Below the pieces are notes generated by a model. The model was not told the origin of the DNA. It worked only from the letters and a program-made list of their open reading frames with translations, and did not search any database. From CAINVV01 sp038323575 (GTDB lineage: Bacteria; Bacteroidota; Bacteroidia; Bacteroidales; Prolixibacteraceae), in contig JBBQHB010000009.1 of assembly GCA_038323575.1 (NCBI GenBank), positions 18,731-82,730 on the forward strand: a stretch of 64,000 nt of DNA, given 5' to 3'. Shown here in pieces: positions 14,967 through 23,324 of this stretch (the first letter of the stretch is position 1; each line of letters begins with the position of its first letter). Made by a program: the position numbers and the translations under genes.

Positions 14967-15824
14967 TTACAATACTTCCACCTCAGCCAGCACTGGTAAA
15001 TGGTCAGACGGATAGAACAGTCCGAATGAGTCGGACAGTACGCCGAGGCGGAGGACATTCACTTTTTGGTTGATAAAAATATAGTCGATGACGCGCTTCG
15101 ACTCCTTCACATCAAACCCTCCGCTGGTACCGGTCGGGCCGTATGGGGAAGTCTGGCATTTGTCGCGCGAATCAAACAGGATGGTCAGGATTTTCTGAAT
15201 GGGTGGCTGCTCTTTGGAAGAGTTGAAATCACCTGTCAGCAACATCGGCAGATTCTCTTTGTTGATGGCTGCCATGAATTTGAGGATCAACGTTGCAGAT
15301 TCCTCACGGGCCACTCTGCCGCGATGGTCGAAATGGGTATTGAAAACAAAGAAAGTTTTTTTGGTTTGCTTGTCTTTGAATTTAATCCAGGTACAGGTTC
15401 TGTTGCAGGCTGCATCCCATCCCAGTCCTGGTTTTTCCGTGCTTTCATTGAGCCACAAGGTTCCTGCATCAAGTTTCTCAAAGCGCGATTTCCGGAAGAA
15501 AATGGTCATGTGTTCACCTGCCTCTTTCCCATCGTCGCGCCCTAAACCGTAAGAATCGAATTCAGGCAGACCGGCCTTCAAATCGTTCATTTGCACAATC
15601 AGCGCCTCCTGTACCCCTAAAATATCGGCCTGGTGAAACCGGATTAACCCGGTAACTTTGTCTTTTCTTAGCGGCCAGGCATTGACACCGTCATCAGGTG
15701 TATTCATCCTGATATTGTAGGTCATGATGTTGAATGAGCTCTTTTTTTCTGCTTTCCCGAAAACCGGGGTGGCCAGGGGGATTGCCAGTAATGACCACAT
15801 AATCAATAGCGAAAATGTCTTCAT
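14967..15824 (-). CDS. endonuclease/exonuclease/phosphatase-family protein, secreted
   Basis: This is a DNase I-like fold metal-dependent phosphoesterase of 285 residues. I start it at 15824 (MKTFSLLIMWSLL), which gives a clear signal peptide ending near VFGKA; a longer frame to 15887 adds an unlikely extension. Fold landmarks in order are MTYNIRMNTPDDG, LGVQEAL (catalytic Glu), LTGDFNSS (Asp and Asn) and the final SDHLPVLAEV (Asp-His). The substrate cannot be read from sequence; relatives cleave phosphodiesters or sugar and lipid phosphates. It lies 125 bases downstream of the SusD gene on the same strand, so it probably belongs to that locus. Confidence 0.88.
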   Translation of the reverse strand: MKTFSLLIMWSLLAIPLATPVFGKAEKKSSFNIMTYNIRMNTPDDGVNAWPLRKDKVTGLIRFHQADILGVQEALIVQMNDLKAGLPEFDSYGLGRDDGKEAGEHMTIFFRKSRFEKLDAGTLWLNESTEKPGLGWDAACNRTCTWIKFKDKQTKKTFFVFNTHFDHRGRVAREESATLILKFMAAINKENLPMLLTGDFNSSKEQPPIQKILTILFDSRDKCQTSPYGPTGTSGGFDVKESKRVIDYIFINQKVNVLRLGVLSDSFGLFYPSDHLPVLAEVEVL

Positions 15825-15948
15825 GTTCGGGGGATAAATTAAATTTCTTGTTTGATTAATATTGAAGCAATCCCGCTGATTGCTCAACGGGATTGCAAAA
15901 ATTGAACTATTGTCTTTGACAGTCTATGCCAACAAGACAGATAATTTA

Positions 15949-17715
15949 TTACCAGCCCGGATTTTGTTTGAGGGCCGGATTGGTGAGCAGGTCATTTTGA
16001 GGAATGGGATAGAAATACATTTTGTCTTCCCATTTCCTGGAAATATTGGTCATCCAGGTTAATTCACCGCTGGTGCCGTTTTTAAGCAGCTGTGAATTTG
16101 CTTTTCCTGAGACAAGAGTAGAAACGTCAACGTAGGTTACCCCTGATACCGCAGGTGAAGGCTTGGTACCCTGGTAGAATGCAACATCGAGGATTCCGTC
16201 CTCATTCAAATCCATCGGGGTCACCAATGCAGGCACATAAAAGCCGTTCCACACCTGGTTCATGAGATCCCCTCTTTTCCACCTGAGGAGGTCGGCAAAG
16301 CGGAATCCTTCCAGGCAAAGTTCAATGCCCCTCTCTCTTCTTATCTCCAGAATAACAGGGTCATTTATACCCGGGAAATAATTGGAAACCAGGTAAGGAT
16401 CAACCACGGTTGGTTTGGTATTCAAACCGGCGGTAATCCCGCCTCTCGTGCGGAGAACACCAATTGTTTTGGCCCAGTCTGCATCTGTCAGCGTTCCAAG
16501 TTCTGCCTGTGCCTCGGCATAATTCAACAGAACTTCTGCATACCTGAACTCGGAAATGGAGTTGATGTTAAGGTCGCGGGTGTCATAATACATATCATCC
16601 AACGTCCATTTGATTGGCTGGTAACCGGTAAATGTGTAGGAGAACAGCGGCGGGGCAGGAATTAGTAACCCTCCGCTGAGCCTTTTGTAATCTCCCAGAC
16701 GGATGGTCTGTTTGAGCCTTAAATCCCTGTTTTTTACCTCATCCTTAAACGGCATGGTGGTATAAGCCGGATTGGAAGTAAAAGGTGTGCCATCCAGATT
16801 CAGGTAGGTATTGATAAAAGTCCTTGTCAGGCTGGCCTTGTCGCCATAGGTGCCGCTCGTCCAGTACCAGTTGGCATCATTCAGGACAGCCAATGTGAGG
16901 TCACATATGGCCGCCAGCATTACTTCACTCGCAATTGGTAAGGGATTGGTGAAAACTGTACGGTAGGATTTGCCGGGACCACCTGTGGTATAAATGGAAT
17001 ATCCGCCTTCATCCATTACTTTCTTGGCTGCAACTGATGCATAACCCAGAAAGGTTGCCGCTGATCCCTGAAGATTAAATTCCGGATGGTATTTTCTGAA
17101 TGTTCCTTCAAAGAGGCAGATTCTTGATTTCAACGCATAGGCTACATATTTGGTTACCAGACTACGGGATGCATCGTTTGTCGATTTAATGTTGTTGCAG
17201 GCATAGTCTATGTCCACCATGATGGAATCCATAATCAGTGTACGTGAATCGCGCGGCCCGAACAATACAGGATCAGTTACATCGAGCGGTTTGCCAATCC
17301 AAGGGACATCCCCGAATCGTTTCACTTTCTCGTAATAAAAGTATGCCCTGAAGAATTTGGCTATACCCAGGTAGTTTTTCCTGACATCCAGTGGAACCAT
17401 CGGATCATTGCAGTTGGCAATAAAATAGTTGATGTTCCTTAAATCGCCCCAGGACCAGCCTGTACTCAAAGTTGGAGCAAAAGCGCCTTCCTGGATGAAG
17501 GAGTTCACGGATTTTACGGCCATGTAATCGGACAGTGCATCCAGGTTGGTACTTCTTCCGGGAAGGATGGAATAGAACGAATTGGCGTAAAGGTCTAAGC
17601 CTTGCTGACTGCCAAATACGGCAGATTTTGATGCTGTGGATTGCGGTATTTCTTCCAAACTGCAACTTGCAAGAATAAATCCAAGAAGAAGGAACCACAA
17701 GTATTGTTTTTTCAT
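15949..17715 (-). CDS. SusD/RagB-family nutrient-binding outer-membrane lipoprotein
   Basis: This is the surface lipoprotein that caps the SusC channel and binds the incoming oligosaccharide or other nutrient. The 588-residue product has a lipoprotein signal ending in LASC at Cys18, followed by SLEEIPQST, typical of the family. The C-terminal region has the conserved ISEFRYAEVLLNYAEAQAELG helix and IRRERGIELCLEGFRFADLLRW segment. It is 22 bases downstream of the SusC gene and surely co-transcribed with it. The ligand is unknown. Confidence 0.95.
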   Translation of the reverse strand: MKKQYLWFLLLGFILASCSLEEIPQSTASKSAVFGSQQGLDLYANSFYSILPGRSTNLDALSDYMAVKSVNSFIQEGAFAPTLSTGWSWGDLRNINYFIANCNDPMVPLDVRKNYLGIAKFFRAYFYYEKVKRFGDVPWIGKPLDVTDPVLFGPRDSRTLIMDSIMVDIDYACNNIKSTNDASRSLVTKYVAYALKSRICLFEGTFRKYHPEFNLQGSAATFLGYASVAAKKVMDEGGYSIYTTGGPGKSYRTVFTNPLPIASEVMLAAICDLTLAVLNDANWYWTSGTYGDKASLTRTFINTYLNLDGTPFTSNPAYTTMPFKDEVKNRDLRLKQTIRLGDYKRLSGGLLIPAPPLFSYTFTGYQPIKWTLDDMYYDTRDLNINSISEFRYAEVLLNYAEAQAELGTLTDADWAKTIGVLRTRGGITAGLNTKPTVVDPYLVSNYFPGINDPVILEIRRERGIELCLEGFRFADLLRWKRGDLMNQVWNGFYVPALVTPMDLNEDGILDVAFYQGTKPSPAVSGVTYVDVSTLVSGKANSQLLKNGTSGELTWMTNISRKWEDKMYFYPIPQNDLLTNPALKQNPGW

Positions 17716-17737
17716 AACTGTATTTTTTATGGAGGTG

Positions 17738-20700
17738 TTAGAATGTTATACTTAGTCCAAATGATATACTTTTCAGCATCGGATAGTTGTATCCGTCACC
17801 TGCGTTGCCTGAGGTAAAAAGCTGATCAGAGGGTACGGTATTTTCCACATCAATTCCTTTTACAAGCTTGTAAAGAGGTGAGTAGGCCCAAAGGTTTTCG
17901 CCTGAGAAAAATACCTTCACATCGTTGGCCCTGATTTTTGATATCAGGCTTTTGGGTAAGTTATAACCAAACTGAATATTTGCCATTCTTATAAAAGCAA
18001 CGTTTTGTTTGTATTTGGTCTGAACAACCCCAAGTTCCCTTGCCGTATTGCTTGATGCCGCACGGGACATTGTCCTTGGGAAATATGCATCGGTATGCTC
18101 AGGAGTCCACATGTTTCCAAGGTGCCATTTGGGTAAGTTATTGTAAGGTCTGTTGTATTGGCCCCAGAAAAATTCAGCTTCGACACTCGGATACCAGTCC
18201 TGTTTCATTACACCGTTGAAGTAAGTTGAGAGAAAGAAATTATTCCAGTCTGCGCCCAAACTGACGCCGTAAGAATAATGTGCAGCCGTATTACCTATAA
18301 TTTTTCTGTCCCCCGGATTAGAGACCCTGTTGGTTCCAATGTTAATAAAACCATCGTTGTTCAAATCCTTGAGTTTGATGTCTCCGGGGTACCAAATATT
18401 GGTCGGAGATGCCCTCATCTGAGGACTCTGTTTTGCATGGGAAGCTACATCTGCAGCATCTACAAAGAATCCTTCCGTTTCATATCCCCACATTTCACCA
18501 ATAATCTGTCCAACATAATAATCGGAGAGCAGTTTGTCGGGATTGTTGTATCTGGTAATTTCCGCCTTACTGTCCGCAAGCGTAAATCTCACATCGTAGT
18601 TAAAGGGTTTTGAGATAAACGTGAATTTATCCCTCCAGGTAACGGACATTTCCCAACCGTTGGTCTTCAGGTCTGCATAGTTACCTTTGGGCGCAGTGGC
18701 TCCGAACGTGGCCGGAAGGGTTAAACCGATGGTAAACATGTTCGTCGTATTACGGATATACATATCACCCACAAAATTTAACCGGTTATTCAACATCGAA
18801 AAGTCCAGACCAAAATCACTGGTCGTGGATGTTTCCCAGGTAATTCCATCGGGTAGTACAGCGGGCAATCTGGTTTGCTGCGGTCTTACCCCATTCAGGA
18901 TATTGCCTGATTGTGATATGGAAAACTGCTCCTGGTATACGTAGGAGTTGATATTTCCGTTACCAAGTGACCCGTAGGATGCTCTGAGTTTTACATCAGA
19001 AAACAATGACGGAGCAACATGCCAGAAAGACTCTTTGGAGAGACGCCATCCTCCGGATATTGAAGGGAAGAATGCATATCTTTGGGTGGACGGGAATTTT
19101 GAAGAACCATCGTAGCGGCCGTTAACCTCTACCAGATATCTGTCCTTGTAGGAGTAGTTAAGTCTTGAAAATCCTCCAAGAATATCCCATTTTTCATAAC
19201 CACCACCGGTGGTTATTGCCTGTCCGAGCGCCAGGTTCATATCAGTGGCTCCTTCATAGATCACCCCATTTCTCTGTGCAGCGATTCTGTTGTAGGTTGA
19301 CTGCTCATAATTGTAGCCCACCATAAATTTCAAATAATGAATACCCTTAAAAGTGTTTTCATATTCGGAATAAAGGTTGGTGGCAATATATTGTGTCTCC
19401 CTGTTATCAAATGCCAGGTCGTTGGTGGTTGTTCCAACATAGGCTACTACACCAGGCTTGTTACTGTATGGTACCTGAACACGTTTTTGTTCTGTATTGT
19501 TTTGGGTGTTCCTGAAGGTAAAATCACCTTTGACCCTTAATTTGTTATTCCAAAAATTGGTGGTAAACCCTGCGGTATTTTTGAATACCTTTTTCTTGTT
19601 GTCGATCCCGTTCTTTCCATACCATAAATCGCCGACATTGTAAACAGAAACCATCGTGAGTGAGCCGTCCGGATTGAACATGGTGCCGTTTGGGTGACCT
19701 TCGTCGGCAATATTCCGCCAGATTCCGGATCCTTCACCGACGTTCATCGGGTTATGGTAAAACATTTCAGAATACTCCGTGTTGTTGTCAATTGTCAGCC
19801 AGGGAGCTAATTTTATTGAGCCCTTGCCGCGAAAGTTCTTCATGTTATAGTCGTCGGAATTATAACGGAACAATCCATCCTGTGCCATGTAACGCCCTGA
19901 GACCAGATACGACACCTTTTCGCCGCTTCCGGTAACGGTAAGATTGTTATCTGTTGCAGTGATACTCTTTTTATAGAGTTCCCCGTAAAAATCAGTACTG
20001 CCGTAATAGACATATTCACCGGTTACAGGATCTATATCCACTGTTTTGTAAGGTTGTCCTGAATCTACCCTCCTTTTAAACTCGTCAAGATAAGCCTGGG
20101 AAAATTTCAACGTCTTGTTGATGTTCTGCGGGAAGGAACCATCACCATTGACAAAAGCTTCGGAAAACATTTTTACCCAGGTATATCCGTCCGTCACAAA
20201 ATCAGGCGACTGGACCGGGTCTTTTACCGCAAAATTGGACGAAAACGTCACAGTTGTCTTTCCCTTTTCAGGATTTTTTGTTGTGAGCAAAACGACTCCG
20301 AATGCGCCCCTGGCGCCGTAAATAGAGGCTGAGGCAGCATCTTTCAGGATTGAAACACTGGCAATATCGTTGGGATTTAACAAACTGGGATCGCCTTCTA
20401 CGCCATCGATGAGAATCAAAGCACTTCCGCCTTGTCCGATAGAAGTGGTTCCGCGGATATTGTAACTAGGGGCCTGGTTTGGCTTCCCATCCATCAACTT
20501 GATATTCAGGTTGGGGATAACACCCTTTAATCCCTGGGAGACGTTGGAAATCGGGCGGTTATCAAACACTTCGCCTGTCACCTGATCCACGGCACCGGTC
20601 AGGTTGGCTTTTTTCTGCGTGCCGTATCCAACTACAATTACCTCTTCAACGCCTACTGAACTGGTTTTCAGGGTTACGTTAAAGGCAGTTTTGTCCCCGA

Positions 20701-20995
20701 GGGGTATTTCCTGCGTATCCATCCCGATAAAGGAGACAGATATCACCTTGCTACCTGAAGGTATCCCGGACAGGGAGAATTTTCCGTTGCTGTCGGTTAT
20801 TGTCCCAACAGTGGTGCCTTTGACCAGAACTGTGGCTCCGGGTACCGGCGTATTGCTGTCGTCTTTTACCACGCCGCTTACAGACTTCTGCTGCGCAAAA
20901 GCCATCCCTGATATTACCACAATAAAAAGAAACATGGAGAGCAGTACCCTGATCAGCTTTTCTTTTTGTTGAAAAAACAGTTTTCTTTTTTTCAT
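17738..20995 (-). CDS. SusC/RagA-family TonB-linked outer-membrane transporter
   Basis: This is a TonB-dependent importer of a large nutrient across the outer membrane, working with the SusD partner just downstream. The 1085 residues comprise a signal peptide (to about residue 34), a carboxypeptidase-regulatory-like domain (SGVVKDDSNTPVPGATV), and a plug domain with the family signature KDAASASIYGARGAFGVVL. A long beta-barrel follows and ends in an aromatic residue (SFGLSITF). There is no STN domain, so sigma/FecR coupling is not expected for this copy. The length is typical. Confidence 0.95.
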   Translation of the reverse strand: MKKRKLFFQQKEKLIRVLLSMFLFIVVISGMAFAQQKSVSGVVKDDSNTPVPGATVLVKGTTVGTITDSNGKFSLSGIPSGSKVISVSFIGMDTQEIPLGDKTAFNVTLKTSSVGVEEVIVVGYGTQKKANLTGAVDQVTGEVFDNRPISNVSQGLKGVIPNLNIKLMDGKPNQAPSYNIRGTTSIGQGGSALILIDGVEGDPSLLNPNDIASVSILKDAASASIYGARGAFGVVLLTTKNPEKGKTTVTFSSNFAVKDPVQSPDFVTDGYTWVKMFSEAFVNGDGSFPQNINKTLKFSQAYLDEFKRRVDSGQPYKTVDIDPVTGEYVYYGSTDFYGELYKKSITATDNNLTVTGSGEKVSYLVSGRYMAQDGLFRYNSDDYNMKNFRGKGSIKLAPWLTIDNNTEYSEMFYHNPMNVGEGSGIWRNIADEGHPNGTMFNPDGSLTMVSVYNVGDLWYGKNGIDNKKKVFKNTAGFTTNFWNNKLRVKGDFTFRNTQNNTEQKRVQVPYSNKPGVVAYVGTTTNDLAFDNRETQYIATNLYSEYENTFKGIHYLKFMVGYNYEQSTYNRIAAQRNGVIYEGATDMNLALGQAITTGGGYEKWDILGGFSRLNYSYKDRYLVEVNGRYDGSSKFPSTQRYAFFPSISGGWRLSKESFWHVAPSLFSDVKLRASYGSLGNGNINSYVYQEQFSISQSGNILNGVRPQQTRLPAVLPDGITWETSTTSDFGLDFSMLNNRLNFVGDMYIRNTTNMFTIGLTLPATFGATAPKGNYADLKTNGWEMSVTWRDKFTFISKPFNYDVRFTLADSKAEITRYNNPDKLLSDYYVGQIIGEMWGYETEGFFVDAADVASHAKQSPQMRASPTNIWYPGDIKLKDLNNDGFINIGTNRVSNPGDRKIIGNTAAHYSYGVSLGADWNNFFLSTYFNGVMKQDWYPSVEAEFFWGQYNRPYNNLPKWHLGNMWTPEHTDAYFPRTMSRAASSNTARELGVVQTKYKQNVAFIRMANIQFGYNLPKSLISKIRANDVKVFFSGENLWAYSPLYKLVKGIDVENTVPSDQLFTSGNAGDGYNYPMLKSISFGLSITF

Positions 20996-21364
20996 AGATT
21001 CATAAACTTTAATTGGATTAACTGTAAAACAAGAACATATAATTGATAATTGATTTTCTGGTTTGAATAATTGACATTCAATGCTATCTGATTAATTTCA
21101 CCATACATCGGTGAATCTGAATACACGCAATAATTGTGTAAACAAAAAAGAGGTGTTCTGTTGAATTTAATAATTAGTTTGCGCGTTTGATTCGTCTAAA
21201 AAAGTGAAATTTTCCTGATGATTTGTTTACGAAGATGTTAAAGCCCTGCACACAAAGAGAACAGATAATTCACGATCTAAATCTCCGTAAAAAAATGATG
21301 AAATGCAATATTATTTTCACAAAATTTAACAAATAATGGAGAGAACTTAAAAATCGGAATATTT
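20996..21364. other. intergenic region upstream of susC
   Basis: AT-rich DNA without a gene. It must hold the promoter and leader for the SusC/SusD operon on the minus strand. I see no clear CAAAnnTA (-7 on minus) or other named site. Confidence 0.5.
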
Positions 21365-21370
21365 TAAAAG

Positions 21371-21402
21371 AAAACCCCATTATCCGGAGATAACAGGGCT
21401 TT
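21371..21402 (-). terminator. intrinsic terminator downstream of the DUF1080 gene
   Basis: Fourteen-base arms (21371-21384 and 21389-21402, with three G-T pairs) enclose a four-base loop that reads TCCG on the minus strand. It is followed on that strand by TTTTCTTTT. It lies about 20 bases past the DUF1080 stop. Confidence 0.8.
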
Positions 21403-21419
21403 CCTGAAAGAAGGAGAAA

Positions 21420-22436
21420 TTACTTTTTGAGTATCGGTTTGATCTCAATATTGCGGAAGCTTACCTTGCCGTGATCGCCCTGGAGGTAGATCGGTCCGGG
21501 GATAAATTCATCCGGCGTAATGGCGCCTCCGGTACAGCCCAATACCGCCTGGTTGTCAATGATGGTTTTTCCGTTCAGGATAACAGTTACATGCCTGTCG
21601 CACAGGGTGATGTCCAGATCCTGCCAGGTTCCTGCCGGTTTTTCTGCAGATTCGGATGGGGTGATCCTGCTGTAGAGCGCTCCCATGTTGTGCGGATCGA
21701 GCGGTTTTCCGTAACTGTCGAGTACCTGTATTTCATAGATACCGCGCAGGTAAACTCCGCTGTTGCTGCCGGCCGGAACGCTGACCTGCAGTTTCAGGTT
21801 GAAATCTTCGAATTTATCAATGGTACATATGTTGCCGTATGATTTGTGGGGTTGGCCCTCAACTTGTACCGGATCGTTTACCAGGGCACCATCGACGATC
21901 GACCAGCCGCTGACTTTTTTCTCTTCCAGCAGCTTCCATCCTGAAAGGTCTTTACCGTTGAGCATTTTAACAGGTTTACCATAAATGATCTTTGAAAGAT
22001 CAGGCGCAGCAGGAACATCCGGGATTTTTTTGCCGGTAAAGCGCATGGTAGAAGAGCCGCCGTCTTTCTCCGGCGTAATTACTTCACCAACCAGCTGGTC
22101 GGCATAGAGAGAGAACCGGTACTGGGTATTCGCTGTGTGGGTACGGGTCGGGGCGCCTGCCGCATCAGTAGTGCGGACAAAGTTGCGGGAGCGGGTAACG
22201 ACAAGTGTTGTACCATCCATGTAGACACTGGTAACCGGTTCGACACTTCCGCCATACCACAGCAGGCTGGCATCCAGGTATCCGTCCATCTGCTGTACGC
22301 CCAGCCAGCCGGCACCATTAGGAAGAAAGAGCGCCCAGCGACCCAAAAATGGTTTGGCCGAGTCAACGGCTTTTGTAACATTCGGGATTGAAAGCAGCAG
22401 CATCAATGCTCCGATCAGACTGATTTTTCTTAACAT
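21420..22436 (-). CDS. DUF1080 (3-keto-disaccharide hydrolase-like) secreted protein
   Basis: It encodes 338 residues with an N-terminal signal peptide (MLRKISLIGALMLLLSIP...). The DUF1080 domain fills the C-terminal half: LNGKDLSGWKLL, WSIVDGALV, NSGVYLRGIYEIQVLDSYG, ending in the QGDHGKVSFRNIEIKP strand. DUF1080 proteins are jelly-roll proteins; some cleave 3-keto-glycosides. The N-terminal ~130 residues form a separate beta-rich segment that I do not recognise. It lies upstream of the SusC/SusD pair on the same strand but has its own terminator, so it is a separate transcript that may share a sugar-processing role. Confidence 0.85.
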   Translation of the reverse strand: MLRKISLIGALMLLLSIPNVTKAVDSAKPFLGRWALFLPNGAGWLGVQQMDGYLDASLLWYGGSVEPVTSVYMDGTTLVVTRSRNFVRTTDAAGAPTRTHTANTQYRFSLYADQLVGEVITPEKDGGSSTMRFTGKKIPDVPAAPDLSKIIYGKPVKMLNGKDLSGWKLLEEKKVSGWSIVDGALVNDPVQVEGQPHKSYGNICTIDKFEDFNLKLQVSVPAGSNSGVYLRGIYEIQVLDSYGKPLDPHNMGALYSRITPSESAEKPAGTWQDLDITLCDRHVTVILNGKTIIDNQAVLGCTGGAITPDEFIPGPIYLQGDHGKVSFRNIEIKPILKK

Positions 22437-22510
22437 GTGAGTTAAATTTGAATTTTGAGTGTTAATTGATATCCATCCAAAGATAAAAAAAGAGAATGAA
22501 ATTTTCTACT

Positions 22511-22927
22511 TCACAACAGTTCCTCAAATCCCGGAATAGCTTCAAGCTTTATTGGTCTTCCGCGGTTCAGGCCGACGCCGGTTACTTTGGCGTGGGATAC
22601 CAGTTTGTTCTCCGGAAGTATGAAAATATCCTGTTCAAAGATCAGCCGCAGGTGGCCCTCTCTTCGGGTGGTAACCGTCACTTTGAACAGGTCTCCGCTT
22701 GTTAGTGAATATTTGTAGTCTATTTCAACTCTCGAAACCACCAGGTCAATCCCCTCGTTGTGCAACTTTGCGAAATCTATCTTCTTGCCCAGCAGGAACT
22801 GGTGCCGTGCATGTTCGTAATAATTCTGGTATACGGCATTGTTGACGATTCCCTGCAAATCACACTCATAGTCTCTGACTGAAAATTCCAGCTCAAACAG
22901 GTGCCCGGGCTCTTTGTCAATTATCAT
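22511..22927 (-). CDS. acyl-CoA thioesterase, 4-hydroxybenzoyl-CoA thioesterase-like hotdog fold
   Basis: This 138-residue single-hotdog protein has the signature Asp and helix in VRDYECDLQGIVNNAVYQNYYEHARHQ split across two strands, matching the YbgC/4HBT subfamily, where the Asp is catalytic. It hydrolyses acyl-CoA thioesters; the substrate is unknown. It is cytoplasmic, with no signal peptide. It stands alone on the minus strand, divergent from the DUF2339 gene. Confidence 0.85.
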   Translation of the reverse strand: MIIDKEPGHLFELEFSVRDYECDLQGIVNNAVYQNYYEHARHQFLLGKKIDFAKLHNEGIDLVVSRVEIDYKYSLTSGDLFKVTVTTRREGHLRLIFEQDIFILPENKLVSHAKVTGVGLNRGRPIKLEAIPGFEELL

Positions 22928-23324
22928 GGTAAATCTTTTATAATTAGTGTATAGCCGTTAGTCTGACAGTAACTCAATGATGGTCAAATTTATTGCTCAT
23001 TGAAGATAACTGTTAAGCCTGAAGCTTCAAAATCAGCTGCAAGATCAGAAAAAAACATCAATTTCTATCCCGGTATTATACGTAGTTTTAACAATTGCAA
23101 AAATTTCTTATTTGAATATTTGGCGGCTAATTTCTGATTTTCAAAGTTTTGTATAATTAAAAAGTTTATTTACATTTATCATTCTAAACCCACATCGACC
23201 AAAAAAATGGCGTGGACTGTAGCTTTTTACTGAAATAAAATTCCGGATGAAGATGCAACACTGGACTTAAAAGCCGGTGACTGCATTCAGGTTAGTAAAC
23301 TACATCAACTAACTTCAAAAAGAA
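22928..23324. other. divergent intergenic region between thioesterase and DUF2339 genes
   Basis: 397 bases of AT-rich DNA. I see no small gene, RNA gene or clear promoter element. Confidence 0.5.

Noticed and set aside
14967..22436. Calling the SusC/SusD region a complete polysaccharide utilisation locus
   Set aside because: No glycoside hydrolase of a recognised CAZy type or dedicated regulator is adjacent; only a phosphoesterase-type and a DUF1080 protein are present, so the substrate class is open.
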